Shown here: positions 47,577-56,105 of the stretch, piece after piece | Position numbering within the stretch: position 1 is the stretch's first letter | How the letters are laid out: the number at the start of each line of letters is the position of its first letter | Source of the DNA: Morganella morganii H1r | GTDB taxonomy: Bacteria; Pseudomonadota; Gammaproteobacteria; Enterobacterales; Enterobacteriaceae | NCBI RefSeq assembly: GCF_000633515.1 | Contig: NZ_AYMP01000029.1 | Span: 1 to 64,000 of the forward strand | Length of the DNA stretch: 64,000 nt | Reading direction: 5' to 3' | Made by a program: the position numbers and the translations under genes | Notes under the pieces: generated by a model | What the model was told of the DNA's origin: nothing | The model's input: only the letters and a program-made list of their open reading frames with translations | Databases searched by the model: none

Positions 47577-48296
47577 TTATTTATGCTCCGCCAGCAATGA
47601 CGGCACCACTCTTCCCTGTTCTATCTGTTCAGACACAAACAGGTGGATCTCTTCCGGTGTGGTCAGCCGGTACCATAAATTATCCGGATAGACCGTTACC
47701 AGCGGCCCCTGATTGCAGGGATACTGACAGTGAGAGCGGGTCAGCAGCACGCCGTTTTCATTTTCAAACAGGTTACGTGCCGCAAGCTGATGGCGCAGCT
47801 GCATCAGCAGGGATTTGGCACCGCGACAAACACAGCGCGGTCCCATACAGAAGAAAAGGTGATAGCGGTACGGCGGTGTTTTTTCCCAGTTCGGGTTGGA
47901 TTCCGCTTTCGGCTCACGGCTGTTCGACTGCTTTTCCAGTTCCGTCATCACCTCACCGGCCTGTTTGGCATCCGCCGCCGCGTCCGCCCCGGTAAGTACA
48001 CACAAACTCCGGAATACCCGTAACTGCGGGTAATGCGCTGCTATTTCCTGCTCCAGCGCCGGGGTCAGAGACATCAGTTTTTCAGCGGGTTGTGCCGGGT
48101 CGGTCAGCACCATCAGCAGGACACAGCGGGTATCCGGTGTGATCGTTTCCTTCAGCTGATGCAATACCGCCCCGCTGTCCGCACAGCAGGCGGTATCACC
48201 GGGAAAGCCCTTCTCACTGAGCGACAGCCAGAAATCCGCAGATAAGCACGCCCCATTCTGCAATGTGTTCAGATACAGTGTGACATTCTTTCCCAT
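47577..48296 (-). CDS. Thioredoxin-like 2Fe-2S ferredoxin protein
   Basis: 239 residues. The C-terminal half matches the thioredoxin-fold ferredoxin pattern: FFCMGPRCVCRGAKSLL (about 149) and CQYPCNQGPLVTVYPDNLWY (about 193), giving the cluster Cys pairs. The N-terminal half (TLYLNTLQNG to VLTGA) is a separate alpha/beta domain related to CbiX-like or sirohydrochlorin-type folds only in outline, so I leave it unassigned. It lies between the TonB receptor and the binding protein with gaps of 12 and 1 bp. A role in reducing or releasing the imported metal or corrinoid is possible (inference). Confidence 0.7.
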   Translation of the reverse strand: MGKNVTLYLNTLQNGACLSADFWLSLSEKGFPGDTACCADSGAVLHQLKETITPDTRCVLLMVLTDPAQPAEKLMSLTPALEQEIAAHYPQLRVFRSLCVLTGADAAADAKQAGEVMTELEKQSNSREPKAESNPNWEKTPPYRYHLFFCMGPRCVCRGAKSLLMQLRHQLAARNLFENENGVLLTRSHCQYPCNQGPLVTVYPDNLWYRLTTPEEIHLFVSEQIEQGRVVPSLLAEHK

Positions 48297-48308
48297 AGCT
48301 CAGTGTCC

Positions 48309-50273
48309 TCAGAAACGGTAGGTGTAACGCAGTTCAGCGGTTAACGGACGGCCGAGGTTATCCACTTTTTCAAGGCCGTTGCTGGTCAGTCCCGCCGGAT
48401 AATCGCGGTCAAGCAGGTTTTCCACCAGCAGCGTGAGCTTATGCTGCTGCGCATGATCCACATACAGATACGCGCTGGCATCAAACACGGTGTAATGGCC
48501 GTAGGTATCATTGCCGGATTTCAGCTCACCCACATAGCGGGCAGCCAGTTCCGCACCCCACTGTTTCGCCGGAGCGTCATAACCGATGCGGCCGCGGGTA
48601 AAGAGTTCCGGGATATCGTTGAGTGTCGCGCCGTTTTTGGTATCCAGCCAGTTACGGGTGATATCCCCGGAGACATACCAGGATTCATCAAAGTTCAGTT
48701 TTGTGGAGAGCACCACGCCTTTGGTGCGGATTTCACCATCACCGTTCACCCATTTGTCGTATTTACCGACTTTCACTGTCGTGATCAGATCATTGATTTC
48801 ACGGGCGTAAGCCGTTGCACCGAACTGCCATGCACCACCGTTTTCCCACTTCGTCAGATAATCAAAACCAGCTTCGATGTTTTTGCTGGTTTCCGCTTTC
48901 AGATTGGCATCACCGATGGTTTGCTTGCTTTCATCATTCACAAACAACTGTTCAGCGTTCGGCAGTTTAAATGCCGTTCCCGCCTGGCCACGTAAACTGA
49001 GCTTTTCATTCACCTCATATTTGGTGCTTGCCATCCAGACAGTCGCATCCTGACCGCCTTCAAAGCGTTCATAACGCACGCCGAGGCTAGGTTTCAGCTC
49101 AGGTAAGACAGGGATATCCGGCCGTACCTGTAAATACAGGGCATTGGCTTTCGCGGTATCCGTTTCGATCTTCATGACCTCATCTTTACCTTTGTACCAC
49201 TGGTTATCCGTCCCGAGGACAAACTCGTTATCCCCGAACAGGTAAGATTTGATCTGTGCCTGAACGCCGTAGTCCCGGAATCCCCAGTAAGAATCGTCAT
49301 TCTGGATATCTACGGAGCCGTCCGCCAGATAGCGGCTGCGGTCATAACGGGTATTCCAGTCATTAAGATGTGCACGGATGGCGTAGCTGGTGTCCGCACT
49401 CAGGAAATGCTCAAAGGAAACCGTCGCCAGATGGTGATCACGTTTGTTCATCGCCTGGCGGTGATGGTTCGGGGACACCATATCCAGATCGGCCTGCGTG
49501 TACTGGTAGAATCCCTGCAATTGTGCGGCATCCGCAATAGTCTGGGTGACCTGGACACCAACAGATGTCACGTCATAGCCACGCTTTTTCTGACCGATCG
49601 TGCCGTTGTAATCACTGTCACGGTATGGTTGGTAACCATCTGATTTACTGCGGGTTACCCACGCCATCAGACCAGTTTTGCCGATATCGTTATCAAACGC
49701 TTTCTCGATATACCCTTCACCGTAACGGCCTTTGTCCGTATCCGCACCGACACTGAATTCACCGGACAACACCTCTGAGGTCGGTTTTTTGGTAACGATG
49801 TTAATCACACCGCTGATCGCCTGAGTACCGAAAGAGAGACTCTGCGCCCCCTGTAACACTTCAATGCGGTCAATCGCAATCAGCGGCAGAGTATCGAGAT
49901 AGATCCCGCCGAACAGGCGGTTGTTCAGACGAACACCGTCAATCAGAATTAAGGTGTCATCCGGACGGCCGCCCATAAAGGAATATTTCCCGTAGCCGTA
50001 AGCCCCTTGTCCCATCGAAACATATAATCCCGGCACATATTGCTGTAATACCTGGTTTAAATCGGATGACGGCCCGGAACGCTGAATTTCCTCACGGGTA
50101 ATAACCTGTAATTTGTTCCCGTAATCAGCCAGTTCATTAACGGTGGTGGATTCTATGGTCGAGGATTTAACAATAATTGTGTCGTCATTATTCCCCTGAG
50201 TTCCGGCGTGTGCGCAGAACGATAACAACACCATGGCGGATAATGGTGCCAATGCAAACTTAACTGATTTCAT
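48309..50273 (-). CDS. TonB-dependent outer-membrane receptor
   Basis: 654 residues from the ATG at 50273, which opens a clear signal peptide (MKSVKFALAPLSAMVLLSFCAHA). It has the TonB-box region DDTIIVKSS, the plug domain (LQVITREEIQRSG, DTLILIDGVRLNNR, IDRIEVLQGAQSLSFG, ISGVINIVTKKP) and a 22-strand barrel ending in Phe (ELRYTYRF). One loop is His-rich (SPNHHRQAMNKRDHH). It is the first gene of the operon with the ferredoxin and binding protein. The upstream palindrome resembles a Zur box, so zinc or a zinc complex is the favoured ligand; a corrinoid for the eut operon is the alternative. No cobalamin riboswitch is seen. Confidence 0.85.
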   Translation of the reverse strand: MKSVKFALAPLSAMVLLSFCAHAGTQGNNDDTIIVKSSTIESTTVNELADYGNKLQVITREEIQRSGPSSDLNQVLQQYVPGLYVSMGQGAYGYGKYSFMGGRPDDTLILIDGVRLNNRLFGGIYLDTLPLIAIDRIEVLQGAQSLSFGTQAISGVINIVTKKPTSEVLSGEFSVGADTDKGRYGEGYIEKAFDNDIGKTGLMAWVTRSKSDGYQPYRDSDYNGTIGQKKRGYDVTSVGVQVTQTIADAAQLQGFYQYTQADLDMVSPNHHRQAMNKRDHHLATVSFEHFLSADTSYAIRAHLNDWNTRYDRSRYLADGSVDIQNDDSYWGFRDYGVQAQIKSYLFGDNEFVLGTDNQWYKGKDEVMKIETDTAKANALYLQVRPDIPVLPELKPSLGVRYERFEGGQDATVWMASTKYEVNEKLSLRGQAGTAFKLPNAEQLFVNDESKQTIGDANLKAETSKNIEAGFDYLTKWENGGAWQFGATAYAREINDLITTVKVGKYDKWVNGDGEIRTKGVVLSTKLNFDESWYVSGDITRNWLDTKNGATLNDIPELFTRGRIGYDAPAKQWGAELAARYVGELKSGNDTYGHYTVFDASAYLYVDHAQQHKLTLLVENLLDRDYPAGLTSNGLEKVDNLGRPLTAELRYTYRF

Positions 50274-50512
50274 ACCTTTCTCTTTTATTATTTTGTTGTG
50301 ATACATGCCGTGAAGACAGAGTCTCCCTGACTCAGAAACAGACAATATACTGAATGAATTCAATGGGTAAATATGAGAAGCGTTCTTTTTCCCGCTTTGT
50401 GAATACGGACAGATTCAGCCCCTTTTTTCTTTAAATTCCTGTAGGCAGCTGTGTCTTTTTTGTTTTATTTGTTAATTCTCATTAAAGACAACTATCACCC
50501 GGAGCTCATTAA

Positions 50513-50534
50513 TTGTTATGTTATAACATAACAA
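50513..50534. promoter_or_regulatory. Perfect 22-bp palindrome, Zur-box-like operator
   Basis: TTGTTATGTTA is followed directly by its exact reverse complement. Inside it, TGTTATGTTATAACA differs at one fixed position from the Zur consensus TGTTATANTATAACA, and by symmetry the same holds on the other strand. This gives two overlapping Zur-like sites. It lies 240 bp before the receptor start. Confidence 0.55.
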
Positions 50535-50561
50535 CAAAAACATGAGAACCGATCCGATAAT

Positions 50562-50596
50562 AAAAAACCGCAGCCACTTATGAGAGAGACTGCGGT
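50562..50596 (-). terminator. Terminator of ansB
   Basis: Read leftward: ACCGCAG, a 16-nt loop, CTGCGGT and then TTTTTT. It lies 16 bp after the ansB stop. Confidence 0.8.
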
Positions 50597-50611
50597 CTGA
50601 AAGCAATTTAA

Positions 50612-51655
50612 TTAATATTTTTCGAAGAATGACTGAATTTTTTGCGGATCATTCGTTTGTGTCAGAGCAAGTTGCAGCAATACTCTGGCTTTTTGCGGGT
50701 TCAGTCTGCCGGAAGCCACAAAACCGTAAGCATCATCATCCACTTCCGCGTTGCGTGTTGTATAGCCCGTTGGCACCCTGCTGGCACGGACAACCACCAC
50801 ACCCTCTTTGGCTGCCGCCGCTAATGCATCAAAAACGCCTTTATACATATTGCCGTTACCCACCCCGGCACTGACAATCCCGGCGTTTCCCTCGTCCCGC
50901 AGGGCTTTTACCGGTGCATCTGACGCATTGGCATAATTATAAACAATACCGACTTTCGGCAGTTCGCTGAGGTTACTGATATCAAACACCGCACCGGCCT
51001 GACGCGGCGGTGCAACCTGATAATAGGTCACTTTGCCGTTATGGATAAATCCGGTATCGCCGGCATTCACCGCTTCAAACGCCTGCACTTCCGTGGTATT
51101 CATTTTGACCACATCCCGCCCGCTGACCACCTTATCATTCATCACCATCAGAACACCGCGATCGGCTGCCGATTTATCCGTTGCCAAAACCACCGCATTA
51201 TAGAGATTCAGCGGGCCGTCCGCGCCCAGCGCCGTAGACGGACGCATTGCCCCCACCAGTACAACCGGTTTATGGCATGATACTGTCAGGTCAAGAAAAT
51301 ACGCGGTTTCTTCCAGCGTATCGGTGCCGTGAGTGATAACAAATCCGTCCGTTTTATCACAGGTCCGGTTGATTTCTTTTGCCAGCGTCAGCCACACCTT
51401 GTCATTCATATCCTGTGAACCGATATTCACAATCTGCTCACCACTGAGATCTGCCAGTGCTTTGACTTCCGGTACGGCATCAATCAGCGCATCGACGCCT
51501 ACCTTTCCGGCCTGATAACCGGACGAAACCGACGATTCCCCGCCCCCGGCAATGGTGCCGCCGGTGGCCAGAACCGTCACGGAAGGAAGTGCAAACGCCG
51601 GGGTCATAAATAGAGATATCAACGCGGACAGCAGAATCTTGTTGCGGTTTTTCAT
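50612..51655 (-). CDS. ansB: Periplasmic L-asparaginase II
   Basis: 347 residues with a signal peptide (MKNRNKILLSALISLFMTPAFA). The two catalytic Thr motifs are VLATGGTIAGGG (about 29) and FVITHGTDTLEETAYF (about 106). GAMRPSTALGADGPLNL (about 136) is also typical of the type II enzyme. It hydrolyses asparagine to aspartate and ammonia in the periplasm, giving fumarate for anaerobic respiration. It is a single gene with its own terminator, upstream of and in the same direction as the TonB operon. Confidence 0.94.
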   Translation of the reverse strand: MKNRNKILLSALISLFMTPAFALPSVTVLATGGTIAGGGESSVSSGYQAGKVGVDALIDAVPEVKALADLSGEQIVNIGSQDMNDKVWLTLAKEINRTCDKTDGFVITHGTDTLEETAYFLDLTVSCHKPVVLVGAMRPSTALGADGPLNLYNAVVLATDKSAADRGVLMVMNDKVVSGRDVVKMNTTEVQAFEAVNAGDTGFIHNGKVTYYQVAPPRQAGAVFDISNLSELPKVGIVYNYANASDAPVKALRDEGNAGIVSAGVGNGNMYKGVFDALAAAAKEGVVVVRASRVPTGYTTRNAEVDDDAYGFVASGRLNPQKARVLLQLALTQTNDPQKIQSFFEKY

Positions 51656-51812
51656 ACCTGAATACTCCGTTGCTCAGTAGAATTATAAATAGCCAATTAA
51701 TAAATATAGAACTAATTAGATATTTAAATTCTCCTTACAGAAAATATTCACAGCAAGATGCTGAAAATGAGATCAGAAGCGGGATTTTACAACGATGACT
51801 CAGAAGAAGCCG

Positions 51813-51851
51813 TTCTGACCTGCCGGAAAGAAAACACGATGCAGGTCAGAA
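51813..51851 (-). terminator. Stem-loop after eutR
   Basis: TTCTGACCTGC (51813-51823) and GCAGGTCAGAA (51841-51851) make an 11-bp perfect stem with a 17-nt loop, 19 bp beyond the eutR stop. There is only a mixed T-rich run after it, so it is a probable but not classical end of the eut operon. Confidence 0.5.
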
Positions 51852-51870
51852 AGCGGAAGCAGAACAACAA

Positions 51871-52905
51871 TCACATCAGACGACGGCTCAGCGTCTCCGA
51901 CGGTTTTTCATTAAACAGACGCTGATAGTCGGTGGCAAACTGCCCCAGGTGCCAGAACCCCCACTGCATTGCCGCGTCTTTGACGGTAGTCTGTTTTGAA
52001 TACGGGCTGACCAGTTCACGGCGCACCGCGTTCAGGCGGATAGTTTTCAGGTAGGCATTCGGGCCGATCCCCAGCACCTGCTGGAAGGCATTCTGCAGCG
52101 TGCGGCGGCTGACATACAGCTCATTACACAATTCCAGTACGGTCACCGGTTCGGTGGCGTTCTCAAACAGATATTCACGGGCTTTGGAGACCAGTTTCAG
52201 ATAGTTCACACGGTTGGTGTAGTGCTCATCCGCCACGGTGCTGGCATCTTCCAGTAACCCGAGAAATGCGGTCAGCAGATTGTGGCTCAGGACACGACTG
52301 ACAGTACGGTTGCGTTCCTGCTCAATTTTGGAGTGCCAGAGGGCATGGCGGATATACTGCCAGATCGCCTCTTTTTTGAAGGGGTTCACGCCCACAGCCG
52401 GGTTTTCGCTGAGCAGATTCATCAGCCGCTCCGGGTTTTGCAGCACCACTGAGTGTTTTTTTAGGATATCGTGAGAAATCACCAGTCCCTGAATGTGATA
52501 GTCATCCGGCGTGCTCAGTTCAAATTCTTTCCCGCCCGGACGCACGGCGATTTTCTGGCGGCACAGCATCTGATTGCCGATATAACCGGTATTCTGCTGC
52601 TCCCCGGGAATGCCGAACCAGAAGGCATTCGGCCAGACCATACAGGACTGGCGCAGAGACAGGTTGGTGTATTCGTGGAACACCTGAAGGCCGTCAAACA
52701 GGGTTTCGGTCAGTTCCCCTTCAAACCGGCCCGGCGTCAGCTGATCATACAGCTGCTGCCAGGCGGTGATGGAACAGGCCTGTTCGTAAGCATCATGCGT
52801 ATAACGCTGTGTAAAATTCTGCTCGATCACGATAGGGCTGAGATCGCGGTCATGCGGCACTTCATCATTAAGGTGATGTAAATCGGGTGTGATTTTTTTC
52901 ATCAT
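51871..52905 (-). CDS. eutR: EutR, AraC-family activator of the eut operon
   Basis: 344 residues from the ATG at 52905, which has GGGGA eight bases upstream. The N-terminal effector domain contains ITAWQQLYDQLTPGRFEGE and VWPNAFWFGIPG. The C-terminal AraC/XylS domain contains VLELCNELYVSRRTLQNAFQ and DAAMQWGFWHLGQFATDYQ (E. coli EutR about 350 residues). It senses ethanolamine together with adenosylcobalamin and activates the eut promoter. It is the last gene of the operon, 35 bp behind the pduT homologue, so it amplifies its own synthesis. Confidence 0.93.
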   Translation of the reverse strand: MMKKITPDLHHLNDEVPHDRDLSPIVIEQNFTQRYTHDAYEQACSITAWQQLYDQLTPGRFEGELTETLFDGLQVFHEYTNLSLRQSCMVWPNAFWFGIPGEQQNTGYIGNQMLCRQKIAVRPGGKEFELSTPDDYHIQGLVISHDILKKHSVVLQNPERLMNLLSENPAVGVNPFKKEAIWQYIRHALWHSKIEQERNRTVSRVLSHNLLTAFLGLLEDASTVADEHYTNRVNYLKLVSKAREYLFENATEPVTVLELCNELYVSRRTLQNAFQQVLGIGPNAYLKTIRLNAVRRELVSPYSKQTTVKDAAMQWGFWHLGQFATDYQRLFNEKPSETLSRRLM

Positions 52906-52940
52906 TATTTTTTCCCCAAAATGAACGGCCGCCATAAATG

Positions 52941-53495
52941 TTAACCAGCGACCAATTGCTGCCAGAAATCGGGATGAGGATTCGGTACGACCATGCTGTA
53001 AACCAGCGCACCTTTATCTGCGGCGACCTGTGATGCGGCTTTTTTGGCGGTTTCGACGTCTGCAACATCGCCGCTCATCACAAAGTAACATTTACCCCCG
53101 ATACCATACGCCATATGAAGACGGATTAACGTGACGCCGGCTGCTTTAACAGCAAAATCCGCCGCCTCAATGCAGGTCGCGACACTAAAGGTTTCCACCA
53201 CCCCGACGGCTTCGCGGGCATTCACATCGGTGACACCGCCGATAGCCGGGAGTACATCCGGGTGGATATTACTGAGCAGAAACTCATCCACCACCTGGGC
53301 TCCGCCTTTTTCCACACCGCAGCGCATTGCCTGCTGTGCGGCGGCAACATCACCGCCGACCATCACCACATATTTGCCGGGACACACAGTTTTGCCCATC
53401 AGCAGGGTGACTTCCGCACTTTTGAGCATAAAATCAGTGACTTCCATCCCTTTGGCGATACTGGACAGTTCCACCATCGCAATTGCACTGTGCAT
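52941..53495 (-). CDS. pduT: PduT-like BMC shell protein with Fe-S site
   Basis: 184 residues made of two tandem BMC domains (about 1-85: AIAMVELSSIAKGMEVTDFML; about 95-184: REAVGVVETFSVATCIEAADFAV). It matches PduT rather than any known Eut shell protein. The cluster ligand Cys38 of PduT is kept (GKTVCPGKYV, Cys38). PduT trimers hold one 4Fe-4S cluster at the central pore, thought to pass electrons through the microcompartment shell. The gene is 2 bp behind the pduS homologue. Its place in the eut operon is unexpected: the E. coli/Salmonella operon goes from eutK straight to eutR. Confidence 0.88.
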   Translation of the reverse strand: MHSAIAMVELSSIAKGMEVTDFMLKSAEVTLLMGKTVCPGKYVVMVGGDVAAAQQAMRCGVEKGGAQVVDEFLLSNIHPDVLPAIGGVTDVNAREAVGVVETFSVATCIEAADFAVKAAGVTLIRLHMAYGIGGKCYFVMSGDVADVETAKKAASQVAADKGALVYSMVVPNPHPDFWQQLVAG

Positions 53496-53497
53496 AG

Positions 53498-54850
53498 TTA
53501 TTCCTTCTCTATCGTGACAGCCATGCTGTCAATATGGCGAACCACACCGCTGATACTGGCGTGAACCGGCGCACCCAGTGCTTTTTCCGGGACAGCGGCG
53601 ATCAGCATGCCCGCCGTGACGTTATCCCCTTCGCTGACAACCGGTACCGCCGGGGCACCGATATGCTGGCGTAACGGGATAATCACCTGCTGCGGCGCGT
53701 AGATCTCATCAGTCATCGGCGCTTTGTGCATAAATTCCGTCAGTTCCAGACGGCGGACAAGGCGTTTGACCGGCAGCATGCGGTGCTGAGCCATCGGATC
53801 TTCCGGGCGCAGTTCACCTTCATAGCGGATCCCTTCTTCGCGCAGCTTCACTTTCAGCATCTGATTGAGGCGCATCGGCGAGATTTCCACCGGGCAGGAC
53901 CAGGCTTCGCAAATCGCACATTCCGAACAGGTCAGTGCCGCAACGACGGCTGACGGCGCAGAGATCTGTTCATAACCGACCGCGCGGACAATCAGGTGCG
54001 GCGGCAGTTCGTGGCCGATCATATGACGCGGGCAGAGCTCGGTACACATGCCGCACTGTTCACATACAGTACGCGCCTGGTTGATCACCGTGCGCTCCGA
54101 ACGGGTCCGGCGCTGAATTAAAATATGGTCATCCGGCAGGACTAATAAGCCGCCGGTGGTTTTGGTCACAGCATCATCAAGGGATGTCTGTAATTTGCCC
54201 ATCATCGGCCCGCCGTTGATATACGCCGGGTTACTGATGGTGGATCCGCCTGCCAGCGCCAGCACTTCACGCAGTGTGGTGCCGACCGGGACGGAAACGG
54301 TAACAGGATGATGAACCGCGCCGTTCACCGTCAGGACACGGTGTATCACGGCCTGTTCCTGTTCAACGGCATACGCGACATTGATCAGGGTCTGCACATT
54401 GCTGACCACCACGCCGACAGACAGCGGCAGTGCCGCAGGCGGCACACGGCGGCCGGTCGCCAGCCAGATGGTGATCACTTCATCACCGGCCGGATAAACA
54501 TCCGGCAGGATATGCAGACGGACAGAATCCGGCACACGGGCATTCAGGATATCAATGGCAGCCTGATGCTTGCCTTTGATGGCGATAATGCCCTCTTTCG
54601 CGCCGGTGGCCCGCATCGCATAGAGCAAACCGCGGATCATCGCATCCGCTTCACGGACAGCCAGCTGCTGATCCACCTGCAAAAGCGGCTCACATTCCGC
54701 CGCATTGACCAGATAGATTTCCGCCTGTGCCGCCAGTTTGACGTGGGTCGGGAAACCTGCCCCGCCCGCACCGACAACCCCTGCATCCTGCACACGCTGA
54801 CGAATGATTTCGGGCCCGCACTCATGCAGACCCGGCATCAGATTACTCAT
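53498..54850 (-). CDS. pduS: PduS-like cobalamin reductase (RnfC/SLBB flavin, Fe-S)
   Basis: 450 residues (PduS 451). The N-terminal RnfC-like flavin/NADH domain has GVVGAGGAGFPTHVKL (about 24) and LVNAAECEPLLQVDQ (about 47). Then come an SLBB segment and two 4Fe-4S motifs, CEQCGMCTELCPRHM (about 265) and CSECAICEAWSCPVE (about 311), then a barrel-sandwich C-terminus. PduS reduces cob(II)alamin for adenosylation and recycling of the B12 cofactor. Its start overlaps eutK by 8 bp and has GGAGGG upstream, so it is fully integrated in the eut operon. It is expected to work with the adjacent PduT homologue inside the ethanolamine compartment. Confidence 0.9.
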   Translation of the reverse strand: MSNLMPGLHECGPEIIRQRVQDAGVVGAGGAGFPTHVKLAAQAEIYLVNAAECEPLLQVDQQLAVREADAMIRGLLYAMRATGAKEGIIAIKGKHQAAIDILNARVPDSVRLHILPDVYPAGDEVITIWLATGRRVPPAALPLSVGVVVSNVQTLINVAYAVEQEQAVIHRVLTVNGAVHHPVTVSVPVGTTLREVLALAGGSTISNPAYINGGPMMGKLQTSLDDAVTKTTGGLLVLPDDHILIQRRTRSERTVINQARTVCEQCGMCTELCPRHMIGHELPPHLIVRAVGYEQISAPSAVVAALTCSECAICEAWSCPVEISPMRLNQMLKVKLREEGIRYEGELRPEDPMAQHRMLPVKRLVRRLELTEFMHKAPMTDEIYAPQQVIIPLRQHIGAPAVPVVSEGDNVTAGMLIAAVPEKALGAPVHASISGVVRHIDSMAVTIEKE

Positions 54851-55385
54851 CGCGGTTTCCCTCCTGTTTTACCCGGTAGCGGCTGCCGCGCTTGCGCAGT
54901 TTGCCCTGTTTAAACAGGTCTTCCAGCACATCACGGCTGTCCTCTATCAGGCAGCTGAAATGCATGGCCGCTTCTCCGGCGGTCACGCCGTGGCGGTGTT
55001 TGGCTTCAGCGGCAAAGATCATCATGGCATCCGCATCCGGGGCGGCGGCAGACACTGCTGTCGCTGCCGGAGCCGGTGCCGGAGACTGTGGTTTTACCTT
55101 CACCGGCACACCGCTGAAACCGGTGACCAGCCACTCGGTATCACCATCCGGACGACCGATGACCTTATGGCCGATCACCTTACCGGTGCGGTTTGCGGCT
55201 GCAATGCCCGCATCCACCGCCGCACGGCACGCCGCCAGATCGCCCTCAACAACAAGCGTCACCATCCCCGGGATCACCATTTCATAGTTAAGGATGCGGA
55301 CATTGGCCGACTTCAGCATCGCATCCGCCGCATCAATGCCGGACACCAGGCCGTATACCTCAAGTAATCCCAGTGAATCGATCAT
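54843..55385 (-). CDS. eutK: Ethanolamine microcompartment shell protein EutK
   Basis: 180 residues (E. coli 166). The N-terminal BMC domain is SLGLLEVYGLVSGIDAADAMLKSANV. An Ala/Pro-rich linker follows (about 100-117), longer than in E. coli. The C-terminal winged-helix domain is MHFSCLIEDSRDVLEDLFKQGKLRKRGSRYRVK, which may bind nucleic acid. It belongs to the shell of the compartment. Its 3' end overlaps pduS by 8 bp. Confidence 0.92.
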   Translation of the reverse strand: MIDSLGLLEVYGLVSGIDAADAMLKSANVRILNYEMVIPGMVTLVVEGDLAACRAAVDAGIAAANRTGKVIGHKVIGRPDGDTEWLVTGFSGVPVKVKPQSPAPAPAATAVSAAAPDADAMMIFAAEAKHRHGVTAGEAAMHFSCLIEDSRDVLEDLFKQGKLRKRGSRYRVKQEGNRDE

Positions 55386-55432
55386 GACCTTTCTCCTGTG
55401 TTAATGACTGAACTGACGACTGACTGCACTGC

Positions 55433-56092
55433 TCAGGCGCGCTGAACCGGATTGCGCGCGATATCCAGAACGGCTTCGGTAAAGGCATCACATGCTGCTT
55501 TACATGCTGCCTGGCTGCCGGTCAGGAAGGCTGCTGAGTAGTTGGTTTCTGACGGAGGCGGCACGTAGGTAGCCAGCTGCACATCTGCGGCTTTCAGTGC
55601 GGCATCGATCCCGAATGTGGCTTCCAGCGGCGGTGCCACCAGATAGGCAATCGGGTCACCGTGTTTAACTTTGTCACCATCAGACAGGTAAGAACCGGTA
55701 CGGGAGACCAGATGTGCCAGGAATGCGGTATCTTCTTTGTCATTCGCCCACCGGAATGCCGCGCCGGATTCGATATTGGCGACCATGGCATCCAGACCCG
55801 CGCGGACTTCTGCCGGGTTCGGGCCACCGAGGATAATCATCACTTCACCGGAGGTCGGTGATGGTGAGTTTGACGCCCCTGCATACAGGGAACGTCCGTA
55901 AACCACTTCCACAAGGGCTTGTTTGGTGGCTTCGTCAGCGGCAATGTAAGCAACATCATCGGAGTCTGCGGTGATAAGACCGAGGCTGCGGATGTGTTTC
56001 GGTAATTTCAGTTCACGGCAGAAATCTTCGTGTGCATTGGCGATAAGACGCATCGCTGTCACGCTCGGCCGGATAAGATCTAATGCAGGCAT
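55433..56092 (-). CDS. eutL: Ethanolamine microcompartment shell protein EutL
   Basis: 219 residues, the exact E. coli length. It is a tandem-BMC trimer with gated pores. Typical segments are [21 protein letters not shown] at the N-terminus, [25 protein letters not shown] (about 80-104) and [24 protein letters not shown] near the C-terminus. It forms part of the facets that let ethanolamine or cofactors pass. It lies between eutC and eutK in the standard order. Confidence 0.93.
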   Translation of the reverse strand: MPALDLIRPSVTAMRLIANAHEDFCRELKLPKHIRSLGLITADSDDVAYIAADEATKQALVEVVYGRSLYAGASNSPSPTSGEVMIILGGPNPAEVRAGLDAMVANIESGAAFRWANDKEDTAFLAHLVSRTGSYLSDGDKVKHGDPIAYLVAPPLEATFGIDAALKAADVQLATYVPPPSETNYSAAFLTGSQAACKAACDAFTEAVLDIARNPVQRA

Positions 56093-56105
56093 ATTCAGTT
56101 CCCCG

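Larger units (their letters stand above)
50274..50611. other. Intergenic region between TonB operon and ansB
   Basis: A 338-bp gap with no gene. It holds the leftward promoter of the TonB receptor gene with a Zur-like palindrome at 50513-50534, and the ansB terminator at 50562-50596. It is AT-rich. The TATAAC in the palindrome could serve as part of a -10 element. Confidence 0.6.

Noticed and set aside
50274-50611. Cobalamin riboswitch before the TonB receptor
   Set aside because: No B12-box (GCCACTG) or expected helices on the leftward strand; the region instead holds a palindromic operator.
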